A stretch of DNA of 64,000 nt from Burkholderiales bacterium. Lineage in GTDB: Bacteria > Pseudomonadota > Gammaproteobacteria > Burkholderiales > SG8-41. Shown piece by piece: positions 52,055 through 60,900 of the stretch; positions within the stretch are counted from its first letter, which is position 1; each line of letters begins with the position of its first letter. Under the pieces are notes generated by a model. That model was not told the DNA's origin. It worked only from the letters and a program-made list of their open reading frames with translations, and did no database searches. The DNA is taken from contig JAIEPF010000004.1 in the NCBI GenBank assembly GCA_019749945.1, positions 62,001-126,000 on the forward strand, written 5' to 3'. The translations under genes and the position numbers were made by a program.

Positions 52055-53125
52055 TTATCGCCCACCCACCGCAGCCAGCGGCCGCGATTCCGGCAGCGGC
52101 AGCATCACCGGCTCGTTGCGTTCGGCGGAAATGTCGGCGGCAACATAGAGTTCCATCACATTGCGTGCTTCCTCGGCGGTGACCAGCACCGGGCGGTCGC
52201 AGCACACGGCCTCGATGAAATGCACGGTCTCGGCATGCATCGGTCCGGCAAAGGCATGGTCGACGCGTTCTCCCGGCATCGACGACATCGGCAGCTGCAT
52301 GCCGCTTTTCATGGTGTTGAGGATTACGTCGCGATGGGTGTCGTCGACCATCAGCGCGCCGTCGGTGCCGATCATCTCGATCCAGGTCGAGCAGGCATTG
52401 GGATAACCCGGCGGCAGGCTCCAGCCGGCGCCGATGACAAAGGACATGCCGCTGTCCATGGTCACGGTGATCCACTGCGTGTCCGGCACGTCCTTGCCGC
52501 TGTTCGCCCGCATCACACCGTAGTTGGTCTGGGAATAGACGCGGATCGGTTTGGCGGGCGCCAGGCACCACAGGATGAAGTCGAGGTCATGCGTCGCTTC
52601 CATTGCGGCGGGGGAGAGCTTGCTGCGGCCGGTGATCTTGGCGCCGAGGCTGCGCTGGATGTGCCTGCTGACCAGCGCGCTGACCGGCTTGCCGATGGCG
52701 CCGTTGTCGAGGCATTTCTTGACGTAGGCATACTTCGGATTGAAGCGCTGCGAATAACCGATGGTGAACTTGACACCCTTGCGCCTGGCGATGGCGATCA
52801 GGTCATCGGCCTCGTGCAGTTCGACCGCGATCGGTTTTTCCATGAACACATGCAGGCCGGCTTCCAGGCAGTCACGCGCCATCGGGTAGTGCAGGGCTTC
52901 CGGTGTCGCGGAAATCATTACCGCATCAAGGTCTTTTACCTCCAGCAGCCTGCGGTAATCGTCGCTCGCGGTTTTGGCGCCGGTGGCCCTGGCCACCTCG
53001 GCCAGGCGCTCGGGCCTGGTCTCGACGATGTGCAGGTCCTTCACTGCCGGATTGATGGCGCAGGTGTCGGCGCGGATGCCGCCGCACCAGCCGGTGCCGA
53101 TGATGCCCATGTTGATTTGTTTCAC
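52055..53125 (-). CDS. Gfo/Idh/MocA family oxidoreductase
   Basis: A 356-residue dehydrogenase: NMGIIGTGWCGGIRADTC at the start, MEKPIAVELHEADDL for the lysine motif, TIGYSQRFNPKYAY and EATHDLDFILWCLAP in the second domain. It is the first gene of the minus-strand catabolic run; its promoter must lie in the 260-nt divergent gap before the LysR gene at 53386. This gap is somewhat AT-rich (TTATTCC and ACATAACAAATC stretches) and probably contains LysR-type operators. Confidence 0.9.
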   Translation of the reverse strand: MKQINMGIIGTGWCGGIRADTCAINPAVKDLHIVETRPERLAEVARATGAKTASDDYRRLLEVKDLDAVMISATPEALHYPMARDCLEAGLHVFMEKPIAVELHEADDLIAIARRKGVKFTIGYSQRFNPKYAYVKKCLDNGAIGKPVSALVSRHIQRSLGAKITGRSKLSPAAMEATHDLDFILWCLAPAKPIRVYSQTNYGVMRANSGKDVPDTQWITVTMDSGMSFVIGAGWSLPPGYPNACSTWIEMIGTDGALMVDDTHRDVILNTMKSGMQLPMSSMPGERVDHAFAGPMHAETVHFIEAVCCDRPVLVTAEEARNVMELYVAADISAERNEPVMLPLPESRPLAAVGGR

Positions 53126-53385
53126 TGCCTGATTCTCCTTGAGGGGTATGTCCGCTTTTGGCGATCCGCCATGTTAACGACGGGGGCGGGTCGGGACAAA
53201 TACCGAATCACATGCCGTGACATAACAAATCAGCATGGATAGACTAGACGCATGAGGGCATCATTTATTCCGCAATGCAGCATGTATGGCATTGAAAAAC
53301 CGCTGCTCACCGACTATCCGGAGGCTTCGCTGCCAATACAGCCAAACATGCCGCTTTGTTATCTCACTGCAGGACTGCGCTGAGC

Positions 53386-54354
53386 ATGGATCTGCGCGGC
53401 ATCCGTTATTTTGTGCAGATTGCCGAGCTGGGCAGCATCACCCGCGCCGCCCAGCACCTGCGCGTCGCGCAGCCGGCGCTGTCGCGCCATATCCATGCGC
53501 TGGAACAGGAGCTTGGGGTGCCGCTGCTGGTGCGCCTGCCGCGCGGTGTGCGCCTGACCACGGCAGGACGCCAGTTCCTCGACCATTGCCAGCGCATCCT
53601 GCGCGAACTGGGGCGGGCGCAGGACGGCCTGCGCAGCGGCGGTGCGGCGGCGCAGGGACGGGTGATCCTCGGCGTGTCGCCGACCACCGGGCCGCTGCTG
53701 CTGCCCGGCGTGGTCGAACGCATGCGCCGGCAGTGCCCGCAGATCAGCCTGAAGGTGGTCGACGGCTTCAGCAACCAGCTCTACGACTGGCTGCAGGCCG
53801 GGCGTGCCGATGTCGCGGTGCTGACCAACCCGGTGCATTCGCGGGTGGTCAAGGTGACGCCGCTGATTTCCGAACCCATCGTGATATTCGCCAGGGCGCC
53901 TGTACGTGGCGCGCGGCGGTTTTTTACCGCAGATGAACTGGCACGCACGCCGGTGCTCAGTACCGAGGCCATCCGCATCATTGCCGACGAGCAGTTGCAG
54001 CGGCACAAGGCGCGGATCAATGTCGAAGCCGAGATCGATTCCGTCGAAGCCATCCGCCGCCTGGTGCTGCGCGGCACCGGCATGGCGCTGATGCCGGTGT
54101 CCACGTTTCATGAAGACGTGGACACCGGCAAGCTGTCGGCCTCGCCGATTGCCGACGCCAACATCCATCGTATACTCACGCTCGGCCAGCAGGCGGACCG
54201 GCGGCCTTCGGCGGCAGTCGACGAGGTGGCGCAGATCATGGCCGCCGAAGTGCAGGCGCTGGCGGAAGCCGGTGTGTTCAGCCTGCCCGGTCATGTCCAT
54301 AAATCAGCGCGCACACCGCGCCAGAAAAAACCCCGCAACCAGGAGCAGGCATGA
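53386..54354 (+). CDS. LysR family transcriptional regulator
   Basis: A 322-residue regulator starting at ATG 53386 (MDLRGIRYFVQIAELGSITRAAQHLRVAQPALSRH). The helix-turn-helix is about residues 17-46 and the effector domain about 90-300 (ILGVSPTTGPLLLPG). The start is of the NAC/Cbl or GbpR-like sort. It overlaps the amidohydrolase gene by four bases and diverges from the ten-gene catabolic run, so it probably controls both sides in response to the substrate. Confidence 0.92.
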   Translation: MDLRGIRYFVQIAELGSITRAAQHLRVAQPALSRHIHALEQELGVPLLVRLPRGVRLTTAGRQFLDHCQRILRELGRAQDGLRSGGAAAQGRVILGVSPTTGPLLLPGVVERMRRQCPQISLKVVDGFSNQLYDWLQAGRADVAVLTNPVHSRVVKVTPLISEPIVIFARAPVRGARRFFTADELARTPVLSTEAIRIIADEQLQRHKARINVEAEIDSVEAIRRLVLRGTGMALMPVSTFHEDVDTGKLSASPIADANIHRILTLGQQADRRPSAAVDEVAQIMAAEVQALAEAGVFSLPGHVHKSARTPRQKKPRNQEQA

Positions 54355-55340
54355 AGCGCATCGATGTGCACAATCACGTCATCCCCGAGACCATCGTCAG
54401 GGCGATGCAGGCGAATCCCGTTTACAACACCAGAATCGAGGGTGAGGGCCACAACCGCGTGTTCATCCGCGGCAAGGTGCGATTTCCGTTCGAAGCGGAG
54501 TTCTATGATGCCGATGCCAAGCTGGAATCGATGGACCGCAAAAAAATCGACATTGCCTTCATCTCGCCCGGCCCGCAGACTTTTTTCTACAACCTGAAGG
54601 ACGAACTGGCGATCAACACCGCGCGCATCGTCAACGACGGCATCGCGCAGATGGCCGCCGCCAAACCCGACCGCCTGCGCGGCATGGCGACGTTGCCGAT
54701 GCAGCACCCCGAAGCGGCCATCGCCGAACTGGAGCGCGTGGTCAGGGAATACGGCTTCAAGGGTGTGGAGCTCGGCACCGCGATCGGCGACGAGGAACTC
54801 GCCGACCCGAAATTCCGTCCGGTGCTGAAACGCATCGAAGAGCTGAAAGTCATGATCTTCGCCCACCCGAACACCCAGGGCGCGGCGGGGCGGCTCGACT
54901 GTTATTACCTGATGAACCTGATCGGCAATCCGCTGGACACCACGATCATGGTCGGCAAGCTGATGTTCAGCGGCGCGCTGGACGAATTGCAGGACCTGAA
55001 AATCCTGCTCGCCCACGGCGGCGGTTTCCTGCCCTACCAGATCGGCCGTTTTGTGCACGGCCACAGGGTGCGTCCGGATACCGCTGAATTCACCCAATCG
55101 GATCCCTTGCAGATGCTGAAACGTTTCTGGTTTGATGCCTTGACCCACAGCCCGCAGTCGATCCGCCACCTGATCGACGTCGTCGGTTCGGAGAACGTGG
55201 TGCTCGGCACCGATGCGCCCTTCGACATGGGCGAGATGGCGCCGGTCGACCGCGTCGAGCTGGTGCCGGGACTGACGCAGCAGGAGCGCGAGAACATTTA
55301 TTACAAGGCCGCCACGGCGCTGTTCAACGGCAGGATCTGA
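54351..55340 (+). CDS. amidohydrolase family 2 (ACMSD-like) protein
   Basis: A 329-residue metal-dependent enzyme of the amidohydrolase superfamily. It opens with the metal-binding HxH in KRIDVHNHVIPETIV. Later ligands are in IFAHPNTQGAAG (His), LAHGGGFLPYQIGRF (His) and the terminal GTDAPFDMG (Asp). The subgroup holds decarboxylases of aromatic acids (ACMSD, gamma-resorcylate and 5-carboxyvanillate decarboxylases) and lactone or hydratase enzymes. In this setting a decarboxylase or hydratase of a ring-derived acid is likely. Confidence 0.9.
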   Translation: MKRIDVHNHVIPETIVRAMQANPVYNTRIEGEGHNRVFIRGKVRFPFEAEFYDADAKLESMDRKKIDIAFISPGPQTFFYNLKDELAINTARIVNDGIAQMAAAKPDRLRGMATLPMQHPEAAIAELERVVREYGFKGVELGTAIGDEELADPKFRPVLKRIEELKVMIFAHPNTQGAAGRLDCYYLMNLIGNPLDTTIMVGKLMFSGALDELQDLKILLAHGGGFLPYQIGRFVHGHRVRPDTAEFTQSDPLQMLKRFWFDALTHSPQSIRHLIDVVGSENVVLGTDAPFDMGEMAPVDRVELVPGLTQQERENIYYKAATALFNGRI

Positions 55341-55427
55341 ACAGCGCGCACTATGCGGGCACACCCCGAACCCTGTTACAGCCGGATGCTGCCGCGCGAG
55401 GCGACGCTGCCGGGCGGCACATCGTGG

Positions 55428-55479
55428 ACCTCCTCCGGCGCTCCTGCTTTCGCGTGCTAGGATTGCCGCCGGAGGAGGT
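55428..55479. repeat. 13-bp perfect inverted repeat between amidohydrolase and bicupin genes
   Basis: ACCTCCTCCGGCG at 55428-55440 is the reverse complement of 55467-55479, with 26 nt between. It lies in the 205-nt gap before the bicupin gene. It could be a hairpin in the leader or a regulator site; there is no T run. Confidence 0.7.
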
Positions 55480-55545
55480 TCGGCTGCCGTGCCGATCCTG
55501 CACACCCAAAAAAATTCCTGACTGATTTCTGCGGACAGCCACGCC

Positions 55546-56388
55546 ATGCCTTTCCATCGCTTCGAGGATTTTGAAAGCAATTACCTGACACCGCACCTGT
55601 CCACCGGCAAGGCGCCGGTCATTGACGGGCGCTACATGTATTTCTGCCTGCTGCACAAGAACGCGGGCACCGGCTCCGAACTGCATTACCACCCGAACGA
55701 ACTGCTGATTTTTCCGGTGCGCGGCAAGATCAACGCCATCGTCGGCAAGGACCGGCGCGTGGTGAAACCCGGCACGTTTGTCCACGCGCCTGCGTTTGCC
55801 CGGCATTCGATGAAGGCCACCGAAGACGGCAACCTGCAGTACCTCTACATCAAGGACAAGACCTGGACCGTGGTCGGACTTGCCGAAGACGAGGCGGTGC
55901 CCGACCAGGCGATGACCGTGGCCGAGGTCAATAAAAAGTACAAGGTCGGCGACCGCGACAAACACCAGAAAACCCGGGGCAGATCGCAGGCCGTGATCGA
56001 AGGCCTGCCGGTGTGTTTTCACCCGATTCTCGATGACCTTGATGCGCCGGCGCGCTCCGGGCGCTGTGTCAACTGGATCGAGGGCGAACGCCTGGCCTTC
56101 GGCCTGTTCGAAGTGCCCGCGGCTTATGCCGAACCCGAGGCCGTGTCGGCGCGGGAAATGTTCATTTACGTACTGAGCGGCAAAATTGACGCACAGACCG
56201 GCAATGACAAAAAAACCGTGACCACCGGCGACATCGTGTATGTGCCGCGCGGCGAACCTTACCGGCTGCAGGTGCGCAGCCATGCCCGGTATGCCATGGT
56301 GTGTTCGACGCCGTGGCTGGAGGACCGCATCGACAACATGTCGCCGGAAGAGGCGGAGCAGGCCCGCATTAACATGAAAGCGAACTGA
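55546..56388 (+). CDS. bicupin domain protein
   Basis: A 280-residue two-cupin protein. The first cupin carries the metal pattern in GSELHYHPNELLIFPVRGKI (two His and one Glu), and a later His may follow in FARHSMKA. The second cupin (about residues 180-265, FIYVLSGKID, GDIVYVPRGEPYRL) lacks the HxH pair, so only one metal site is expected. Bicupins include gentisate 1,2-dioxygenase-like ring-cleaving enzymes, but this one is shorter and could also be an isomerase or an oxidative decarboxylase. It lies between an amidohydrolase and a TctC gene. Confidence 0.88.
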   Translation: MPFHRFEDFESNYLTPHLSTGKAPVIDGRYMYFCLLHKNAGTGSELHYHPNELLIFPVRGKINAIVGKDRRVVKPGTFVHAPAFARHSMKATEDGNLQYLYIKDKTWTVVGLAEDEAVPDQAMTVAEVNKKYKVGDRDKHQKTRGRSQAVIEGLPVCFHPILDDLDAPARSGRCVNWIEGERLAFGLFEVPAAYAEPEAVSAREMFIYVLSGKIDAQTGNDKKTVTTGDIVYVPRGEPYRLQVRSHARYAMVCSTPWLEDRIDNMSPEEAEQARINMKAN

Positions 56389-56470
56389 GCAGGGCGCCAC
56401 AGGCTGTGGGCAGCAAGCAATCAGCCGGCAGCGCGGATTCCACGGTTAAACACACCATACTGGAGGGGTT

Positions 56471-57475
56471 ATGAAATATTTGTTTAAAAACAAATACTTA
56501 AGAGTTTGTGTTGGTGTGGTGCTGGCGGCTCTTGCGGGGCTGGTTTCAGCCCAGGGTTGGCAGCCGCAACAGAACGTGGCGCTGATCGTTCCGTCCACGG
56601 CCGGCGGCTCGCTGGACCATGTTGGCCGCACGATCCAGAAAATGTGGGAGCAGCAAAAACTGCTGCCCGGCTCGAGTACGATCCTGAACATGGGCGGCGC
56701 CGGGCATGCGCTGGCCTACAACTTCCTCAACCAGCGCGCGGGCAACCCGCATTTCCTGAGCATCACCTCGTCGACACTGCATGCCAGCCATATCAACGGC
56801 CGCTATCCGCTGTCGTATCGCGACTTCACGCCGCTCGCGGTGATGCTGACCGAATACATCGCCATCGCGGTGCGCGCCGATTCACCGCTCAAAACCGGCA
56901 AGGATCTGGTGGAGGCCCTGCGCAAGGATCCCGCGCGTTACAGTCTCGCGCTGAGCAGTGCCGTCGGCGGCACGCACCACATTTCTTTCGGCCTGCCGCT
57001 GCAATCGGGCAAGGTGGAAATGAACAAAACCCGGCTGGTGGCCTTCACTTCGACGGGAGAGGGGGTCACCGCGCTGCTGGGCGGGCACGTCGACGTGCTC
57101 TCGGGCGGCACGGTGCAGATCGCGCCGCATGTGGCGAGCGGCCGCATGCGTGTCCTGGCGGTATCCTCACCCAAACGCCTGCCCGGCGTGCTGGCCGGTG
57201 CCCCGACATGGCCGGAACAGGGTTACAAGGGCGTGCAGGAAAACTGGCGCGGCGTGATGGCCGCCAAAGGCATCAGCGCCGCGCATATCGCCTACTGGGA
57301 CGGTGTATTCGGCAAAATAGCGGCCAGCGCCGAATTCAGGGAACAGGCGGAGAAGAACCAGTGGGAGCTTGCCTACAAGAACTCGGCCGAAACCGCCAGG
57401 TTCTTTGCCGCTGAGTATGCCGACCTGAAAAGCGTGATGGATTTTCTCGGCCTGTCGGGTAAATCAAACCCTTAG
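56471..57475 (+). CDS. Bug/TctC-like solute-binding receptor, divergent
   Basis: A 334-residue periplasmic receptor with GGAGGGG upstream of the ATG. A signal peptide (ending LVSAQ) follows an AT-rich N-terminus. The family pattern is present but altered: VALIVPSTAGGSLDHVGRTIQ replaces the usual PFxPGG, and ILNMGGAGHALAYNFL replaces ENRPGA. LSSAVGGTHHISFG and GHVDVLSGGTVQIAPHV follow. Codons 2-10 contain a 12-bp near-perfect hairpin (56474-56485 with 56488-56499). The divergence suggests a different ligand from the other four receptors in this window. Confidence 0.88.
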   Translation: MKYLFKNKYLRVCVGVVLAALAGLVSAQGWQPQQNVALIVPSTAGGSLDHVGRTIQKMWEQQKLLPGSSTILNMGGAGHALAYNFLNQRAGNPHFLSITSSTLHASHINGRYPLSYRDFTPLAVMLTEYIAIAVRADSPLKTGKDLVEALRKDPARYSLALSSAVGGTHHISFGLPLQSGKVEMNKTRLVAFTSTGEGVTALLGGHVDVLSGGTVQIAPHVASGRMRVLAVSSPKRLPGVLAGAPTWPEQGYKGVQENWRGVMAAKGISAAHIAYWDGVFGKIAASAEFREQAEKNQWELAYKNSAETARFFAAEYADLKSVMDFLGLSGKSNP

Positions 57476-57497
57476 CTTTTATCATCAAGGAGCAGTC

Positions 57498-58418
57498 ATC
57501 ATCAAATCGCAGTCAGTCGGCAGCATCGGCCTCGGCATCATGGGCGGCGCCTTCGCGCGTCACCTGCTGTCCGAGGGTTTCAGCGTGAGCGGATTCGATA
57601 TCGACCCGAAGCGGCGCGCGGCGCTTAAAAAACTCGGTGGCAAACCCGCCGCCACGGCGGCTGCGGTTTCCGGGACGTGTCCCATTCTTGTGACCTCGCT
57701 GCCCAGCCTTGCCGCCGTCGATGCGGCGTTTTTCGGCAAGGGCGGCATTGTTGCCACCGCGAAGCGGGGAACCGTGCTGGTCGAAACCAGCACGTTGCCG
57801 CTGGACAAGAAGCAGGAAATCCGCGAACGCTGCGCGGCGAAAGGCATCACCGTGCTCGACTGCCCGGTCAGCGGCACCGGCGCCCAGGCGGCCAACCGCG
57901 ATATCGCGATCTACGCCAGCGGCGAGCGCAAGGCCTATGACAGGGCGGAAGCCGTGCTGAAGGGTTTTTCGCGCAGCGTCTATTACTGCGGTGAATACGG
58001 CAACGGCTCGAAACTGAAATACGTCGCCAATCTGCTGGTCACCATCCACAATCTGTCCACGGCAGAAGCGATGGTCCTGGGTCTGAAATCCGGACTCGAC
58101 CTGGAACTGCTCTACAAGGTGATCAAGGATGGCGCCGGCAATTCCCGCATGTTCGAGGTGCGCGGCCCGCTGATGATCAAGGGCGATTACAGCCAGGCGA
58201 CGATGAAAGTGGACGTTTACAAGAAAGATATTGATATCATTGAGCAGTTTGCAGCGGATCTGCATTGCCCGGTGCCGCTGTTCGAAGCCTCAAAACCGTT
58301 TTATGCCGCGGCCCATGCGCAGGGCCGCGCGCTGGAGGATACCGCGGCCGTCTGTGCGGTGCTTGAACAGATGGCCGGTGTACAGCGTAAAAAGCCGCAT
58401 AAAAAGCGGCGCAAATAA
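57498..58418 (+). CDS. 3-hydroxyisobutyrate dehydrogenase-family oxidoreductase with apparent ATC start
   Basis: An NAD(P)-dependent dehydrogenase of the beta-hydroxyacid family. The Rossmann motif VGSIGLGIMGGAFARHLL begins before the first ATG (57540), so that ATG would remove strand 1 of the fold. In frame upstream, AAGGAG (57487-57492) is five nt before ATC at 57498, and there is no ATG, GTG or TTG in that stretch, so translation seems to begin at ATC (57498 or 57501), or a base differs from the true sequence. From 57498 the protein has 306 residues. Other marks are LDCPVSGTGAQA, GSKLKYVANLLVTIHN (catalytic Lys) and a C-terminal Lys/Arg-rich tail. Confidence 0.85.
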   Translation: MIKSQSVGSIGLGIMGGAFARHLLSEGFSVSGFDIDPKRRAALKKLGGKPAATAAAVSGTCPILVTSLPSLAAVDAAFFGKGGIVATAKRGTVLVETSTLPLDKKQEIRERCAAKGITVLDCPVSGTGAQAANRDIAIYASGERKAYDRAEAVLKGFSRSVYYCGEYGNGSKLKYVANLLVTIHNLSTAEAMVLGLKSGLDLELLYKVIKDGAGNSRMFEVRGPLMIKGDYSQATMKVDVYKKDIDIIEQFAADLHCPVPLFEASKPFYAAAHAQGRALEDTAAVCAVLEQMAGVQRKKPHKKRRK

Positions 58419-58453
58419 ACATTCATTTCAACCAGAAAGAAGAGAAAGACCCG

Positions 58454-59698
58454 ATGAAACCGACCATGTCACCGCAGGCCCAGGCTGCACAGACCATCTC
58501 CCGCAACATGAAGCTGGTGTCACACAACGAACTCGCCGGCTTCGGCGGCGTGGGTGAGGGCATCAACATGCAGGTGACCAAGAATGGCCGCCGCATCCTG
58601 TGGCTGGCGCATGAATCGGCGCCGAAAAACTTCACCGGCGTCGATGTCACCGATCCGAAAAATCCGAAAGTGATCGTGCAGACCGACCTGCCGCATGAGC
58701 GTGTGCGTTCGAACTCGCTGGACGTGGTCGGCGACATCATGGTGGTGGCCTACCAGACCAAGAAAACCGGCGACAAACCGGCGGGCATGGACATTTTTGA
58801 CATCAGCACCCCGGAAAAACCCAAACTGATTTCGCATTTCGACGCCTCCGGCCCGCACTCGCGCGGCGCGCACTGCGTGTGGTTCGCCGACGGTGAGTAC
58901 GTGCACCTGACCTCGGGCTCGGATGATTTCGAGCCGACGCATCCGAACGACTTCCAGTTCTACCGCATCATCGACGTGCGTAATCCGTCGAAGCCGGTGG
59001 AAGTGGGCCGCTGGCACTATCCCGGCACGCACAAGGGCGACAAGGAGGCCCCGCCGCCGCGCCATCCCAAATTCGACGGCGGTTACCGCCCGCACAACAT
59101 CAACGTCTATCCGGAGCATCCGGACCGCGCCTATGTCGCCTACCTCGACGGCGGCGCGCTGATCCTCGACATATCGGACAAGTCCAAACCGAAGGTCATC
59201 ACCAACTGGAAATATTCGCCGCCGTACAACGGCTTCTGCCACACCGTGATGCCGCTGATCGGACGCGATCTGCTGATCGTCACCGACGAGTGCACCAAGG
59301 ACGACGGCATCGACTGGCCGAAACTGGGCTGGGTGGTCAACGCCAGCGTGGAAACCAACCTGGTGCCGATGTCGACGCTGCCGCTGCCGCCGGTGGAAAA
59401 CTTCGCCAAACGCGGCGGCCGTTACGGCGCGCACAACCTGCACGAGAACCTGCCGGGACCGGCGTCGTTCCGCTCCAACACCATCGTTTTCGGCACCTTT
59501 TTCAACGGCGGCGTGCGCGCCTTCGACACCTCGAATCCGTACCAGCCGCAGGAGATCGCCTACTACGTGCCGGGCAAGCCCGCGATGTCGCCGAAGAGCG
59601 CGGTCCAGATCAACGACGTGTGGGTCGACGAAAACGGCCTGGTCTATGCCGTGGATCGTTTCGGCGGCGGCCTCTATGCCATCGAAATGACGGCTTGA
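58454..59698 (+). CDS. LVIVD-repeat beta-propeller protein
   Basis: A 414-residue protein built of about five propeller blades, each with a D-x-S/T-x-P-x-x-P signature: GVDVTDPKNPKVI, MDIFDISTPEKPKLI, YRIIDVRNPSKPVEV, LILDISDKSKPKVI and VRAFDTSNPYQPQEI. Such LVIVD-repeat proteins are often exported, but no signal peptide is visible here. A conserved His/Cys-rich set (GFCHTVMP, GAHCVWF, GAHNLHEN, PHNINVYP) could bind a metal. It resembles proteins found next to catabolic genes whose reaction is unknown. Confidence 0.85.
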   Translation: MKPTMSPQAQAAQTISRNMKLVSHNELAGFGGVGEGINMQVTKNGRRILWLAHESAPKNFTGVDVTDPKNPKVIVQTDLPHERVRSNSLDVVGDIMVVAYQTKKTGDKPAGMDIFDISTPEKPKLISHFDASGPHSRGAHCVWFADGEYVHLTSGSDDFEPTHPNDFQFYRIIDVRNPSKPVEVGRWHYPGTHKGDKEAPPPRHPKFDGGYRPHNINVYPEHPDRAYVAYLDGGALILDISDKSKPKVITNWKYSPPYNGFCHTVMPLIGRDLLIVTDECTKDDGIDWPKLGWVVNASVETNLVPMSTLPLPPVENFAKRGGRYGAHNLHENLPGPASFRSNTIVFGTFFNGGVRAFDTSNPYQPQEIAYYVPGKPAMSPKSAVQINDVWVDENGLVYAVDRFGGGLYAIEMTA

Positions 59699-59745
59699 TC
59701 GCTGCGATTTGCCGCGCAAGCCTGGTAACTCCCCTCACCCTCGGT

Positions 59746-59797
59746 CCCTCTCCCGAAGGGAGAGGGATGATAAGCCCTTCTCCCTTTGGGAGAAGGG
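59746..59797. repeat. two tandem perfect hairpins
   Basis: CCCTCTCCC-GAA-GGGAGAGGG (59746-59766) and a 10-bp stem (CCCTTCTCCC with GGGAGAAGGG, 59775-59797, loop TTT). The sequence around them (CCCCTCACCCTC, GGGGATGAGGGA) is itself an inverted repeat. Such units recur in many beta- and gammaproteobacterial genomes between genes. They may end the upstream transcript; a short T run follows at 59814-59818. Confidence 0.8.
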
Positions 59798-59844
59798 AGG
59801 GGATGAGGGAAGGTTTTTAATTGTCGACGGGCTTCAGGACAATC

Positions 59845-60861
59845 ATGCTGGATAGTCTTTCCGGAAAGTTCCCGGTCAGCGTCGTCACCGGTTTTCTCGG
59901 CAGCGGCAAGACGACGCTGATCAACCGGCTGCTCAAGCGGCCGGACATGAACCGCGTCGCGGTCATCGTCAACGAGTTCGGCGAACAGGCGGTCGACAAC
60001 GATCTGGTCGAGGTGTCCTCCGAGCAGATGATGCTGCTCAACAACGGCTGCCTGTGTTGTGTGCTGCGCGGCGACCTGCAGGAAACGCTGCGCGATCTCT
60101 ATGTCAAACGGCGCAACGGCGACATCATCGACTTCACGCGGGTGATCATCGAAACCACCGGCCTCGCCGATCCGGCGCCGGTGATGCAGACGCTGATGAC
60201 CGACGAGATGCTGCAGGAAAATTACCGCCTCGATTGCGTGGTGACGCTGGCCGATGCGGTCAACGGCCTCGAGCAGTTGGAGACCATGGAGGAGCCGGTG
60301 AAGCAGGCGGCTCTGGCCGACCGCATCGTCATCACCAAGTCGGACCTCGCAGGCGAAGCGGTCACCGCGAAACTGGAAGCCCGGCTGCGCGAACTCAATC
60401 CGCAGGCGCCGATCCGCCGTGCGCTGAACGGCGAAATCGAACTGGCGTTCCTGATCGACGTCGGCCTGCGCAACGTGAAGGGCAAGCTCGAGGACATCGA
60501 ACGCTGGATGGGCGAGCCCGACGAACATGGCCATCGCCACAGCCACGATGCCAAGGTGAAATCGTTCTCGCTGCGTTACACCGAACCGCTGAGCTGGCAG
60601 CTGTTTTCACAGACCATGGAAGTGCTCTCGGCGCTGCGCGGCTCGGACATGCTGCGCGTGAAAGGCCTGGTCAATGTCGCCGGGCACAAGGGCCCGATGG
60701 TGATCCAGGGGGTGCAGCACCTGTTCCATCCGCCGGTTGAACTCGAAGCCTGGCCCAGCGCCGACCATTCGACGCGCATCGTGTTCATCACCCGCAATAT
60801 CCCGCGGGAAACGGTGGCCAACCTGTTTGCGGCGATTGGCGCGGTCGCCGCCACAACCTGA
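59845..60861 (+). CDS. CobW/ZNG1-type G3E GTPase (metal chaperone)
   Basis: The ATG at 59845 (MLDSLSGKFPVSVV) is preferred over a TTG at 59821, giving 338 residues. Walker A is GFLGSGKTTLINRLL, the family metal motif C-x-C-C is in NNGCLCCVLRGDLQETL, and the guanine motif ITKSDL follows. A His-rich loop (EHGHRHSHDAKV) before the C-terminal CobW domain suggests zinc or cobalt binding. It probably delivers a metal to a local metalloenzyme such as the amidohydrolase or bicupin. It follows the propeller gene after the tandem hairpins. Confidence 0.9.
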   Translation: MLDSLSGKFPVSVVTGFLGSGKTTLINRLLKRPDMNRVAVIVNEFGEQAVDNDLVEVSSEQMMLLNNGCLCCVLRGDLQETLRDLYVKRRNGDIIDFTRVIIETTGLADPAPVMQTLMTDEMLQENYRLDCVVTLADAVNGLEQLETMEEPVKQAALADRIVITKSDLAGEAVTAKLEARLRELNPQAPIRRALNGEIELAFLIDVGLRNVKGKLEDIERWMGEPDEHGHRHSHDAKVKSFSLRYTEPLSWQLFSQTMEVLSALRGSDMLRVKGLVNVAGHKGPMVIQGVQHLFHPPVELEAWPSADHSTRIVFITRNIPRETVANLFAAIGAVAATT

Positions 60862-60900
60862 CTGCTTCGCTGCAGCCAGCATGACCTTCTGAAGCCCGGC

